Positions 13,201 through 23,589 of a stretch of DNA of 64,000 nt are shown here, one piece after another. The position numbers were made by a program, and so were the translations under genes. Origin of the DNA: Ampelocalamus luodianensis (taxonomy: Eukaryota; Streptophyta; Magnoliopsida; Poales; Poaceae); the NCBI GenBank assembly GCA_036346255.1, contig CM070620.1, positions 34,159,609 to 34,223,608 on the forward strand. Direction: 5' to 3'. The notes beneath the pieces were generated by a model. That model was not told where the DNA came from. It saw only the letters and a program-made list of their open reading frames with translations, and did no database searches. Each line of letters starts with the position of its first letter. Positions within the stretch are counted from its first letter, which is position 1.

Positions 13201-14101
13201 TCGCCAGAGTTGGAGAAGAAGAGCTAGCAGAGGGAGCTCCAGGAGGCTTTTGGCAAATCTGAGCGAGTGGGATGTGGGGAATGAGGTGGAGAGGCTATGG
13301 TTCAATTTATAGGAGCAAAGGAGTAACAGATTGACAAGAATTGCTCGCTGAAGTTATGGCCAGAAATTAAGCCTGTGGTTACTGTAGTTGCTGGAATATT
13401 CCTAGGAATTTTCATTTTGAAAATTCGAAAAGACACTAATTAATTCTGGAAAAATAGCAAATAAATTCTGAAAAATCTGAAACAAATCACAGATGCTAAA
13501 CACAACATTCTAAGCTGAAATAAAATAATAATAGTAAAAATAATAAATTTATTCTTATGAAATGCTAAAAAGTATTTTTAAACTTGAAAAATAGTAATAT
13601 AGCTCTAAAAATTCTTTAAATTTCCAGAGTAGTTAAATAGGGTATTTTGAGATTAAATAAAATATTTTGAACACAAATTTAAGTCTTATTTGTGAACAAA
13701 AATTCGTTTTTAATTGCTAGAGTTTACAAGAAATTAAAAGGGCCTTTTAGAAAATAGCAAATACAGTTCAAAAATTCTAAGAAATTCCTTGATTTATTTT
13801 GAACTTAATAAAATTATTTTCAACTTAAATTTGTCTTTTATTTTTGCAAATAAATCATTTTTATTTTCTAGATAATAGGAAAAGCCTTTTTAAAGACCAT
13901 AAAATTCTAGAAATTAATTAAAATTTTCTTTTGACTTTAAAAAATTAAATTAAATAATTGATATATATATATTATTTCTTTTAACCAAGAAAACTCTTTT
14001 TAAATTACAGAAAATCGAGAAAATTCTTTGACAGCCAAAAAATCCAATAAGATAATAACTTTATTAATTTTATTTTGGTGACAGAATTTTGGGATGTTAC
14101 A
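7206..14101. mobile_element. Outer solo LTR (3.43 kb without its own insertion)
   Basis: It begins TGTCGAACCCGGGAG and ends TTTTGGGATGTTACA. It is flanked by a perfect 5-bp TSD, ATGGT, at 7201-7205 and 14102-14106. Restoring one ATGGT rebuilds the Copia LTR end plus TGGTATCA primer-binding site. No internal domain or second LTR is present, so it is a solo LTR left by recombination. It is split at 9417-9421 by a second member of its family. Its remaining length is close to that member's 3457 bp. By analogy with the element at 46179-55363, the transcriptional start end may be the minus-strand TGTAACATCCC end. Confidence 0.93.
9422..12878. mobile_element. Inner solo LTR of the same family, nested in the outer one
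   Basis: It runs from TGTCGGGACCC to TTTTGGGATGTTACA and is flanked by perfect 5-bp TSDs CCAAA (9417-9421 and 12879-12883). It shares the conserved CACGGCTATTCGAATAG box (about 10180) with the outer copy (about 7870) and the same head (CTGTGTATT, TGAACTAGTC, ATCAGTAGCTA). It has a GC-rich core at about 11500-12580. Frames in that core (such as minus 12020-12583) are compositional and have no recognisable domain. Confidence 0.93.
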
Positions 14102-14125
14102 ATGGTATCAAGAAGGTTAGGGTTT
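14102..14125 (+). promoter_or_regulatory. Primer-binding site of Copia A (split by insertion)
   Basis: After the TSD copy the sequence reads TGGTATCAAGAAGG. This follows the Copia 5' LTR end once the solo LTR is removed. It resembles the TGGTATCAGAGC site complementary to initiator methionine tRNA, with the later bases decayed. Confidence 0.8.
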
Positions 14126-14816
14126 CTTTCTCTTCTCTCCCACCACCCAACCCCTAGATCCACCACCGCCACTCCTACCGCCGCTGCTGGGTCTCCACGC
14201 GCCCTCGTGCTCCTCTGCTCTACGTGCGCCCGAGCCTTCCCCTGCTACACACGCCAGCCTTCTCCTCCATGCGTGCCCGTGCTCCTCTGCTCCCTACGTG
14301 CCCAAGCCTTCCCCTGCTCCACGCGCCAAGCCTCTGCTTCACACGCGTCCGAGCCGCCTCCTTCCTTGTGTGCACCTGAGTCGCCTCCTCCACTCGCCGG
14401 GTCTCTGATCCAAGCATGCCCAAGCTGCCTCCTTCTTCGTGCACGCCCGAGCAGACCCCATGTGTGCCTGGTGCCGCCGCCACCCTGGATTAGCTGGATC
14501 TGTTGTCGCCAACTTGGATACATCATCGTCGGCCCCGGATCCGTAGCCGACGTGTCTTCCTTTGCTCTGGGCTGCCCTTGCTGCTGGAAGCCGCCGCCTC
14601 CCTACTACTCTGCCTCCGCTAAGCAGCGCTGCCTCTGCTGCTGCCTCAGATTCGTCCTCTGCTGCTGCCTCGGCTCTACCTCCACTGCTGCTACTCTGAG
14701 TGCTATGGACAGCAACTCCTCTGTTGCCCTCTGCTGCTGCCTTAGCTCCTCTACTGCTGCCCCCAGTGCTGTGGACAGCAGCTTGTTGCTTCAGCGTGCA
14801 GCAGCCATCTCACACG

Positions 14817-15702
14817 ATGGCACCCTCCAGAACCTCAAGCACAGGTACCATCTCGGTTCCGAAGCCACTGGTCAACTTCAACGGTGTCAACTGCCACGAG
14901 TTTGTCCAACACATGAGGATTCACCTACGGGGATAGCGCCTGTGGGTATACCTCACTGGTGAGCGGCCTTGCCCACCTCGCCCGTCCCGCCAACCGAGCC
15001 TGTTTTCCCTGCTGGTGCTACTAAGTATGTTCAGCGCGCTGCGGTTGCCGCCCTTGAGGACGCTCTCGAGGAGTACCATACACAGCTCCACACCTACGAG
15101 GTGTGGAAAGATGGGGATGCTACGACCTCTACCATCATGGTGGCCAGCATTGAGCCCGAGCACGCGTCTGATGTGCTTGGCTTGTCTACGGGCAAGGAGA
15201 TATGGGATCGTCTTCATGCCCACTACGAGCCGAAGAGTGAGGCATTGTACCTTTTTGCTCTTCAGGAGGAGAAGTCTCTCGAGCAGCAGGACACCACCGT
15301 GGACGCCTTCTACCAGCAGTTCGTTGCGGTTTGGCGTTAGCTCGAATCTCTGGGGCCGGATGTCTGCCGGTCCTACACATGCTGTGTACATCAGCAAGCT
15401 CACTTGGAGACTCATCGCCTCCACGACTTCCTCACTTGTCTTCATTCGGAGTATGAGGTGGCTCACTCTCAGTTCTGATGAGACAACCCCTTCCTTCCAT
15501 ATTGGAGGCTCTCGCTGCTATTCGGACTGAGGAGGCTCATCTTTGCACGACAGGGATTCTAGAGCAGCCCTCTTCAATCTTGGCTGTTCATACCCTGTCT
15601 AGTACTGTCGCCGCCGTTGCTTCCACCGGCCTTTACTGTGACTACTGTGATCGTTCTGGGCACACTGTCCAGTACTATCGCCAGAAGAAGAAGGCTCATT
15701 GA
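14817..15702 (+). pseudogene. Copia A gag (UBN2-type), broken
   Basis: The likely start gives MAPSRTSSTGTISVPKPLV, then NFNGVNCHEF. A gag helix region follows (EVWKDGDATTSTIMVAS, then EIWDRLHAHYEP). It ends in a zinc-knuckle relic, CDYCDRSGHTVQYY, in which the last Cys is Tyr. Frameshifts lie near 14950 and 15350, and there are in-frame TAG stops at 14934-14936 and 15338-15340. Upstream, 14107-14816 is a pyrimidine-rich leader. The long frame starting 14075 is not a gene because it runs across this leader and then out of the gag frame. Confidence 0.8.
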
Positions 15703-15854
15703 AGTGGCCGCACTTCGAGGGGGGAGCTAGATCCTCCCAATCAGGTTCACACCAAAGTTCCTTGGAGCAGATGCACCAAGAGATGCTCACGCTGCTTTGA
15801 CGCCTTGCTACTTCTACACCAGCACCAGGTTCTGCTGCTAGGTCTTCTGGTCCT

Positions 15855-16085
15855 GTGCCACCACCTCCTCCTTCAGGTACATCATCTCCTTGGATTATGG
15901 ATTCCAATGCCTCTTTCCACATGACACCGAACCTCACTCATCTTACTTCTGTGAGACCATATGATCTTCCTCTCATAGTTCAAACTGCGGATGGCGTATC
16001 TCTTCCTGTTGTAGGAAGAGGCACTCTTTCCACCTCATCCTTTCATGTTCCAACTGTATCTCATGTTCCTAGTCTTACTATGTAG
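15855..16085 (+). pseudogene. Copia A protease remnant
   Basis: The frame reads PWIMDSNASFHMT, matching the Copia protease active-site box normally DSGASFHMT. The catalytic Asp is kept and the Gly replaced by Asn. It ends at TAG 16083-16085, where related elements carry a Gln codon. Confidence 0.8.
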
Positions 16086-16309
16086 CTTATGTCAGCTGGT
16101 CAGATTTCTGATCACGACTGTTGTATCATTCTTGATTCTGACTCTTGTAGTGTTCAGGATCGTCGTATAGGGATTCTGGTTGGGACTAGTCCTAAGTGCC
16201 ATGATTCTCAGCATCTTTGGGAGCTCGACTGACTGCATCTTCCTTCCGCTAGATCCACCAGCCAGTACCACCGCCTTGGCTTCAACTGCTTCTTCCACCA
16301 CCACTTTTG

Positions 16310-17145
16310 TCTAGTGGCACCATCAGTTAGGTCACATTGGTGGTTCTCATCTTTCATCTCTAGTAGGGAGTGGTCTTCTAGGTTCTGTTTTTGGTGACAC
16401 TGCTTTACATTGTATGGGTTGCAAGCTTGGCAAATAGCTACAACTCCCTTATCCCTCTAGTGATTCTGAATCTCAGTGTCCTTTTGATTTGATTCACTCT
16501 GATGTCTGGGGACCGGCTCCCTTCACTTCGAAAGAGGGTCATACCTACTATGTGATCTTTATTGATGATTATTCGAGATACACTTGGCTCTATCTTATGT
16601 CTTCTCGCAGTCGGGTTCTTTCCATTTACCAACAATTTACCACCATAGTTTGCACTCAGTTTGAGTAGACCATTCGTATTTCCATGCAGATTCCGTTGGT
16701 GAATATCTCTCCACCTTACTTTGTTGTGTTCTTACTGAGCAGGGCACTCTCCCTTAGTATTCTTGTCTTGGTGCTCATACTCAGAATGGTGTCGCTGAGC
16801 GTAAGCACCATCATCTTCTTGAGACAGCCCATGCTCTCATGCTTATTTCTCATGTCTCTCCTCATTTTTGGGCTGAAGTTGTCTCTACCATTGTCTTTCT
16901 TATAAATCAGCATCTCTCTTCTGCTATCAAGGGATGCACCCCTTTTGAGCGTCTCACTGGTTTGTCACCCCAATACAGTCACCTTCGTTGTTTCGATTGT
17001 GTCTGCTATGTGCTTCTTCCACCTCGTGAGCGCACCAAACTGACTGCTCAGTTGGTCGAGTGTGTTTTTCTTGGCTGCAGCTCTAAGCATAAGGGTTATC
17101 GTTGCTATGATCTTGTTGCTCAACGAATGAGGATCTCTTGAGATG
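16310..17145 (+). pseudogene. Copia A GAG-pre-integrase and integrase remnant
   Basis: A pre-integrase HHCC segment (HQLGHIGGSH, CMGCKLGK) is followed by the integrase core: CPFDLIHSDVWGPAPF, TYYVIFIDDYSRYTWLY, and further on HFWAEVVSTIVFLINQ. TAG stops lie at 16435-16437 (GK*LQLP) and 16666-16668, and the frame shifts between about 16680 and 16840. The first catalytic Asp (HSDVWG) is visible. The second cannot be read in a continuous frame. Confidence 0.8.
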
Positions 17146-17479
17146 CCACTTTTGATGAGTCTCATCCTTACTATCCTTGTTCTTCTTCCACCAGCTCTGC
17201 TTCCGCTGAGACACTTTCCTTTTTTACTTTTCCCGACAATTTGCCTCCTCCAGTTCATGTCTTACCACCCTCGTCTCCTTCGTCTCAGTCCCCACCATCT
17301 CTTCCACCACAGTCTCCTTCACCACAATCTCACCTCCTCCAGTGGTTCCCACTAGCTCTTCTGTTGAGATCTCCCCTTTTCCGCTGCACTACTCTCGCCG
17401 TCCACGGTCTCTTCCTCCTCTAGTTGAGACTTCTACTCCCTTCACTACCTCGTCCTTGCTCGGTCCCGCTCCAGCCTCT

Positions 17480-18885
17480 CCTCCCATGTATGATCTTCGT
17501 GATCGTCGGACTATCAGGTCTCCTGAGCGTTACGGCTTTGCGACCGCTGCTCTTGTTGAGCCTACGACTTACCATGATGTTGGTGCCCATCAGGAGTGGT
17601 AGCAAGCGATGGCTAAGGACATTTCTGCTCTGGAGCGCACCAGGACCCCTACCTGCCCTTGTTACTCCGATCACATGCAAGTGGATATACAAGATTAAGA
17701 CTTGCTCCGATGGCTCTCTTGAGCGCTACAAGGCTCATCTTGTGGCCCGTGATTTTCAGCAGGAGCATGGCCGTGACTACGACGAGACCTTTGTGCCTAT
17801 TTCTCACATGACCACTGTTCGGACCCTTCTGGCAGTTGCTTCTGTTCGCCAGTGGTACACTTCTTAGCTAGATGTCAAGAATGTCTTCCTCCATGGCGAG
17901 CTATGCGAGGAGGTCTACATGTAGCCGCCCCTGGGTATTCTGTCCCTGATGGTATGGTGTGTCGTCTTTATCGCTCTCTCTACGGACTCAAGCAAGCTCC
18001 TCAAGCCTGGTTCGAGCGCTTCTCCTCGGTTGTCACTTAGGCCGGTTTCACCACCAGTGACTATGACCCTGCTCTCTTTATTCATACCTCTCCTCGCGGT
18101 CGGACTCTTCTTCTTCTGTATGTTGATGATATGATCATCACTGGTGATGATCCTCAATACATCGCTTTTGTAAAGAAGCATCTCAGTGACAAGTTCTTGA
18201 TGTCTAACATGGGTCCTCTTCGCTACTTTCTTGGGATCGAGGTCACTTCTACACCTGAGGGCTACTACCTCTCCCAAGAGAAGCACATTCAATACCTTCT
18301 TGCTCGCGCTTCTCTCACTGATCAGTGCATAGTGGACACTCCCATGGAGATTGGAGTTCACCTTCGGCTCACTGATGGAGAGCCCCTTCAGGATCCCACT
18401 CTCTATCGTCACCTTATTGGTAGTCTTGTCTATTCTGGGATCACTCGACCTGACATATCTCATCCTGTTCACATTTTGAGCCAATTTGTTTCGGCTCCAA
18501 CTCAGCTTCACTATAGTCACCTCCTGCATGTCCTTCGATATCTTTGTGGCACCATTTCTCGTTGCCTTTTCTTTCCCGCTCCAGCTCCTTGTAGCTCAAG
18601 GTGTACTCTGATGCGACTTGGGCTAGAGATCACTCCAATCATCGATCTCATTCTGCCTACTGTGTTTTCCTTGGATCCTCTCTGATTGCCCAGAAGACCA
18701 AAAAGCAGACATCAATTTCCCACTCGAGTGTTAAGGCTGAATTGAGGGCTATGGTGTCGTTGATAGCTGAGGTTGCTTGGCTACGGTGGCTCCTTCAGGA
18801 TTTTGGTGTCTCTGTTACCGCACCGATGACTCTTTTGTTTGACAGCACAGGTGCGATCAATATTACGCGAGATCCAGTGAAGCAT
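17480..18885 (+). pseudogene. Copia A reverse transcriptase and RNase H, N-terminal part
   Basis: RT motifs run in order: RYKAHLVARDFQQEHGRDYD, LDVKNVFLHGEL, YGLKQAPQAWFERF, the catalytic LLYVDDMIITGDD, then YFLGIEVT. RNase H follows (SDATWARDHSNHRS, then AQKTKKQTSISHSS and STGAINITRDPVKH). TAG stops at 17600-17602, 17865-17867, 17922-17924 and 18038-18040 each sit where the family has Gln. The YVDD residues are intact. The frame is cut at PVKH by a solo LTR and resumes at 20731. Confidence 0.88.
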
Positions 18886-20730
18886 TGAAAGCATCTAGGC
18901 CCCTAAAAGGTGTTTTGGTAATTAATGACAATATATTGTATGGGACTAATGTGTTTATTGAGTGTTTTTAAAAAGATTTAGTCCCAGTGATGAACATAAC
19001 AACATGGAGATGCATGCTAAAGGACAACATGAAAATCAATATGGCTCAAAGATAAGGTACAAGTAGTTTAGGATCCTTTTTTGGTTTACTGGTCTCAAGA
19101 GAATTGGTTGTGAGACCGGATTATAGGTTAGATATCATACTATTAAGAGGGATCACAACGAGTAGTTTGATAGCATATTCTTGTGCATATTGGATCAATC
19201 TAGGATCATGCATACTTTTGGAGTTTGTGTTGTTTGCCCATATCTGTTTTTCTCAAATGTTTTCGGTTGTACCGGTGTGTTCTTTACGGAACTACCGCTC
19301 GAGTGGTAGTACCGGCATCCTTGTAACGGTACCTCCGATGTTAGTTCGGAACATTCGAAAGTTTCTCGAATCGTGTGGTTAAAACCTTCGGTCCGAACGT
19401 TTTTTTGAATCTGGACCGCCCACGTTGACACTCCGAAGTGTTTAAGCTGATCTGGTCGTTCTCTTTCGGTAGTACCAGCGTGTTTGTTGCGGAACTACTG
19501 CAACGCGATAGTACCACTTCAGCACGGTACGTTTTTCCAGAACACTTGTTTTTCAGAGATTGTTTGCTCTCTTGAAGAGCGGTAGTACCGCAATGCTTAT
19601 AACGGAACTACCGCATCCCCGGTTCTTCCGATATCTTTAGCGGTACGTTTTTTATAGAGCGTGTGTTTTTCAGAGATGGTTTGATCTTTCGTGGAACGGT
19701 AGTATCGGAGTGCAACTTGCGGAACTACCGCAACCCCGGTACATCCGAAATAAGAAGCGATACGTTTTTTCCAGTACTGATGTTTTTGGAACTCAAAGTT
19801 AAACGGAAGTATCAGCTCTTAATCGGAACCTCCAATAAACACGGAACTACCGCATGATAGTTAGCGGTAGTATTGCGCCGGATTTCCAACGGATTTGTTA
19901 GAACATTTAATGTGTGTATGCGCTAGCTGTTTCTGGTCGTTTTGGGATGGTGCGGTAGTACCGGCCGATCAATAGTGGTACTACCGTTTGTGTTGATTTT
20001 TTCTGTAATCTGGTCCCAACGGTCGTATTTGGCATGGGGGGTTATAAATATCCCTCCACTTGCTCTTGGACAGAGTTGGTGCTTACACATTTACATCCTT
20101 GAGCTAAGAGCATTCACTCCACATCTCATATTCTTTGTTGCATTCATTGTGAGGTTATTGAGCAAGAATTCAAGTGCATTCATTCTAGTTTGATTCTTTG
20201 CACTTGACAGTCGTCAAGCGAAGATCGTGATTTATTACTCTTGGTGCTGTCAGCACCTAGACGGCTTGGCAAAAGTTTGCACGTGATCTCTTTAAGAAGA
20301 TTGTGAATAGGCCTGGTGCCAATTGTGAGTGGTTCGGTGTTCACCATCTCCGGAGCGGAGAAAGAACAACCACTAGTGAAATCAAGGGAAGGCTTAATTC
20401 GTGAAGCCGGCTTGATTGGTTCAAGCTTCCTCAATGTGGACTAGTGAAGACTTCGGTTTTTGATACCACGGGAAAAACTCCATTGTCTTCACTTTGGTTA
20501 ATTTCTCTTTTTACTTTCAGCATTTTCAATTCCAGCTTAGTCTGTGCGCTTGCTTTTTGCTTAGCTAGTTTTGATATTAGTTCCTTTTTGACCTGAGTAG
20601 CTTAAAGTGTCCTATCATTTTGTTGTTAGACAACCTTGTTAATTTTATTATGCTTAAAAGTTTAATTTGATCGATTAAATTTAGAAACCTCTTATTTACC
20701 CCCCTCTAGTCGGTTATCCTTGATCCTACA
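18886..20730 (+). mobile_element. Solo LTR rich in GGTAGTACCGC palindromes
   Basis: The 1845-bp insert begins TGAAAGCATCTAGGCCCC and ends TTATCCTTGATCCTACA, with TG...CA ends and a perfect TSD AGCAT (18881-18885 and 20731-20735). Removing it joins PVKH to ELTKHIGADASYM of Copia RNase H. It holds no coding sequence. The start wording (TCTAGGCCCCTAAAAGG, TTTTGGTAATTAATGACAA) is familiar from long grass LTRs, but I do not assign a family name. Confidence 0.93.
19265..20000 (+). repeat. Array of degenerate palindromic units in the solo LTR
   Basis: About six units, roughly 95-130 bp apart, each pair a GCGGTAGTACCG-type motif with a GGAACTACCGC-type motif on the opposite strand. Clear examples lie near 19285-19312, 19579-19610, 19697-19730, 19840-19885 and 19952-19990. 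Unit sequence decays but the paired motifs persist. Confidence 0.8.
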
Positions 20731-20915
20731 AGCATGAACTTACCAAGCACATTGGGGCTGATGCCTCCTATATGAGATCGCAAGTGTAGGACCAGATTGT
20801 CGCTCTTCAGTATGTGCATTCAGAGCTTCAGCTAGCCGACTTCTTCACGAATGCACACACACGAGCTCAGCACCGCCTTTTCCTCTCCAAACTCAATGTT
20901 GTTGATCCACCATAA
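20731..20915 (+). pseudogene. Copia A RNase H C-terminus and stop
   Basis: Continues ELTKHIGADASYMRSQV, then SELQLADFFTNAHTRAQH and LSKLNVVDPP followed by TAA. This is the ordinary Copia pol C-terminus. The PPT and 3' LTR follow within 20 bp. Confidence 0.85.
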
Positions 20916-20929
20916 GTTTGAAGGGGGGG

Positions 20930-21055
20930 TGTTAGATATATATAGGCTGTGTTATTCTTCCCTAGTTTAGGGTGTTTTCTGCATATTTGTTACTTCTTTG
21001 TATCTGTATATATTGGTCCATTGGCCTCTTTGCAATCCAAGAAGCCCATTCAACA
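20930..21055 (+). repeat. 3' LTR of Copia A
   Basis: It starts TGTTAGATATATATAGG right after the PPT and ends CCCATTCAACA. It is the better-preserved LTR of the pair (126 bp). Confidence 0.92.
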
Positions 21056-21340
21056 CCGATGACACCCTTTGTTCTTCAAAAAGTGATTTAGAACAAGCAA
21101 TGTTTTTTAAATGGATTCTATCTTGCTTTGAGGAACTTATATGGTACAAGAATAAATTTCCATAAGTGTGACTTGGTACCTATCAAAGTTAATAAGGACA
21201 TTACTAGTTTTGCTCTAACTTTTTGGTTGTAAATTAAGTAGATTTCCTCTGAAACACCTGGGAGTTCATCCGCATTATGGAAATTTACTTCCTCTGTGTT
21301 TGATACTAAAATTTGACAAGAAACATATTATGTTTGGGAG
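21056..21340 (+). pseudogene. LINE fragment A, continuation after Copia A
   Basis: It resumes the LINE RT right after the catalytic motif: DDTLCSSKSDLEQAMFFKW, LSCFEEL, LVPIKVNKDI and then a relic of the downstream FPLKYLG box (FPLKHLGVHPHYGNLLPL). It decays into unrecognisable sequence near 21340, and no poly(A) is visible. Confidence 0.75.
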
Positions 21341-21800
21341 ACGTAGCAATTGAATAGAACAAATCACTAGTATGACTGAGAGATAATTTGCGTGCATTTA
21401 CCATAGCATTTACATGAAACATGTTATCAAAATACAAAGTTTACTGAGAGATGATTACACATGACTTGCAAGAAACTCATTCATTTGAATACATTGACAC
21501 AATACAAGGCAAGTAATAACCGATTTAAATCCATAAGTCGCAACAATCAAATTGCTCTCAAACATCCAATTCGGCTAAAACCCTAAATCCACAATTCTAA
21601 CCGATTTAATCCGAAAAGGGAGGGAAAGGAGGAGATTACCTTGGGGGATGATCTCCACGGGTTTACGGACTCTGAAACAGCTCAAAATCGATGGGTTTGG
21701 GGAGGTTGGGGGCGGGGAGGAGAGAAGGCACGCGGGAGGACGAGAGAGGATTTGGGGGGAAAAAATGAAGAATTGGGTGGGGCCGTCATCTAAGTGTCCT

Positions 21801-22065
21801 CTGTCACGCCACGCGAGTTGGCGTGACAAGCCAGACTCATCATGCCAGGAGTGCTGGCATGACAACGACCACGTATGCCCTCCAAGCTGGCACAGCATGC
21901 ACGCGAGGGCTTGCGTGGTAGGTTTGGTCACGCCGAGGTAGGTGGCATGACAACATGGTTTGGTCGCGCCGCGTGTGATGGCGTGACTAAAGGGGTCAGA
22001 ATTGAAAATAAAATTCGCGAGAGGTTAACTTTAAATATTATTAAATAAAGATTAAATAAAAAAAT
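21801..22065 (-). repeat. Right terminal inverted repeat of the MULE-like element
   Basis: Inverted partner of 3646-3912. It contains four consecutive stem-loops built on GTCACGCC/GGCGTGAC arms, beginning at 21803 with a perfect 9-bp stem (GTCACGCCA with TGGCGTGAC). Confidence 0.75.
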
Positions 22066-22080
22066 CTCTTGTGCTCGCCA

Positions 22081-23589
22081 GTCTAAAAGGGCTGAGCGTA
22101 CTGCTATGTATTTGTTCAGACTCTAGAGTGAGTCAGAAACTAGACAAACATCAACACAGCAATTAAACTTCCATCATACAATAACAGGGCTGTCAGGGTA
22201 TCATAATTCATAATATAACTTCCTTTTATGTAATTCTGGCGCTGCCGGCCCCTACTATTTTCCCTCTAAAAAGCATTCTCAATTCAAGAAAGTTACACTT
22301 CAAAATGTCAGGCTAGGCACTAGGCAGGAAAGTAAAATGGTATGTGTTGCTTTAGTTACCAAGTACACAGCATGCAAGCACACGAGTGAGTGCTGGAGAG
22401 AGAGATCAGGATGGGCAAAGAACATGCATGTACTTGGTCTTGGAGATGGCTCCACCATTTATGGAAACAAGAGCACTAACCTTTGCCTAATGAAGAGCTC
22501 ATAATGGGGATCTCCTTTTCTCTGGAAAAGTGTTACAAGCAGAGAAATTTGGCACAGGGCCACTTTGTGTAGTGGAGGGAGGCCTAGCCCACTTGAGCTT
22601 AGTTTATGCCCTCCTTGCACCTGGTCTGGCAGGAATAATCACCAGGAGTGGAAGTTCATGCTAGTGCAATGCTGTTCAGGGTGTGTTCTTTGCAATTCAT
22701 AGATCAGCAGAGCGTGGTGATTCAGCATGCGTTTTTTTATATATATACATCCAGAGCAAAAGATCGATGCTTGTGGGTGGAGTTGTGCTGTGCAGCTTTT
22801 GAGAATGTCCAAACTCACTATGTTTTCAACACAAGTAGTATACATGTAAGTAAAAGGACAGTCGACAGAAAATTTACATAGTAAAAGGATAGTCGACAGA
22901 AAATTTACATTAACGTTGTATGCTTCTTCAGAAGAGGAGGGACAAAAGAAGCAGCCACAGAATTAGCAAAATTAAGCTGTCATCTTTGACATGGTTTGTA
23001 CAATCACGACCACATTAAGTCTCCAAGGTTTTGTGAAAAGAAAATGAAACGCTTGTTCCGATGAAGATTCTGTAGTGCTCTACTAAGCATGTAATTCTTT
23101 CAAGTAAGCCCACCAATTAAATGCGTACTTCTAATTTTGCGCCAAAAAATTATAATTTTGATGAGGCAGAACCTTAGCATATTTGATCAAGATAATGTTT
23201 CTCGGTGCAATGTACATAGATAGCTGAGTCTCTAACCGATTTCACAAGATGCATAGATTTCAGAAGGTGCCCATTTTAAAGAAACATTGCAATGACCTCA
23301 CTATGGAGTATGGACAAGCTATTTTAAGGGCTTGTGAAGTTGATCTGTGTCAACCTGGGAAGCTATAGGCGTATGGATGGCGAGGGCCTTTTCTTTTTTT
23401 TTGACAAATGTGGATTCTAGGCACATAATATTTTAGCTTCCATACCCCTAAATCTTCTGCAGAGAATAAATATATTTAAGACATATATGGAATCGGATAA
23501 TTAGAAACTTTTATGGCTCAAGTGACTCAATTCTATAATCCACACCTGGAGGAAAATGACCACGGAATTAACAATCTAGCATGTTAATG
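22081..23589. other. Intergenic stretch without a recognised gene
   Basis: No supported coding region or element ends. Short frames here (for example 22648-22881 and its minus shadow) show no domain. A 31-bp tandem duplication lies at 22850-22911. Confidence 0.5.
22850..22911 (+). repeat. 31-bp tandem duplication
   Basis: Two adjacent copies of a unit starting GTAAAAGGA and containing AGTCGACAGAAAATTTACAT differ at two bases. Confidence 0.85.

Larger units (their letters stand above)
7052..21055 (+). mobile_element. Copia element A, interrupted by three solo LTRs
   Basis: It has short LTRs (7052-7201 and 20930-21055), a methionine-tRNA type PBS, a PPT (GAAGGGGGGG before 20930), and gag, protease, integrase, RT and RNase H in Copia order. 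The flanks are CTGAT (7047-7051) and CCGAT (21056-21060), a 5-bp TSD with one mismatch. The LINE reading frame continues across it (LQYAD then DDT). Subtracting the nested solo LTRs (6896 and 1845 bp plus TSDs) leaves about 5.25 kb, a normal Copia length. Many in-frame TAG stops make it inactive. Confidence 0.93.
3640..22070 (-). mobile_element. MULE-like DNA transposon, outermost shell of a five-level nest
   Basis: Two ~265-bp segments, 3646-3912 and 21801-22065, are inverted copies of each other and face outward as terminal inverted repeats. Just inside the right one, 21560-21790 reads on the minus strand like a GC-rich 5' leader. On the same strand, 4650-5395 holds a decayed MuDR-type transposase N-terminus. 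Removing the LINE plus Copia nest leaves about 3 kb, so this is probably an internally deleted Mutator-like element. Long inverted ends are typical of MULEs. I could not find a convincing 9-bp TSD, and the outermost ~20 bp of the two ends are dissimilar, so the exact ends are uncertain. Confidence 0.55.

Noticed and set aside
14075..14962. 295-codon plus-strand frame
   Set aside because: It starts in the solo LTR tail, crosses the Copia PBS and pyrimidine-rich leader, and is out of the gag frame. The Cys/Leu/Pro richness is compositional.
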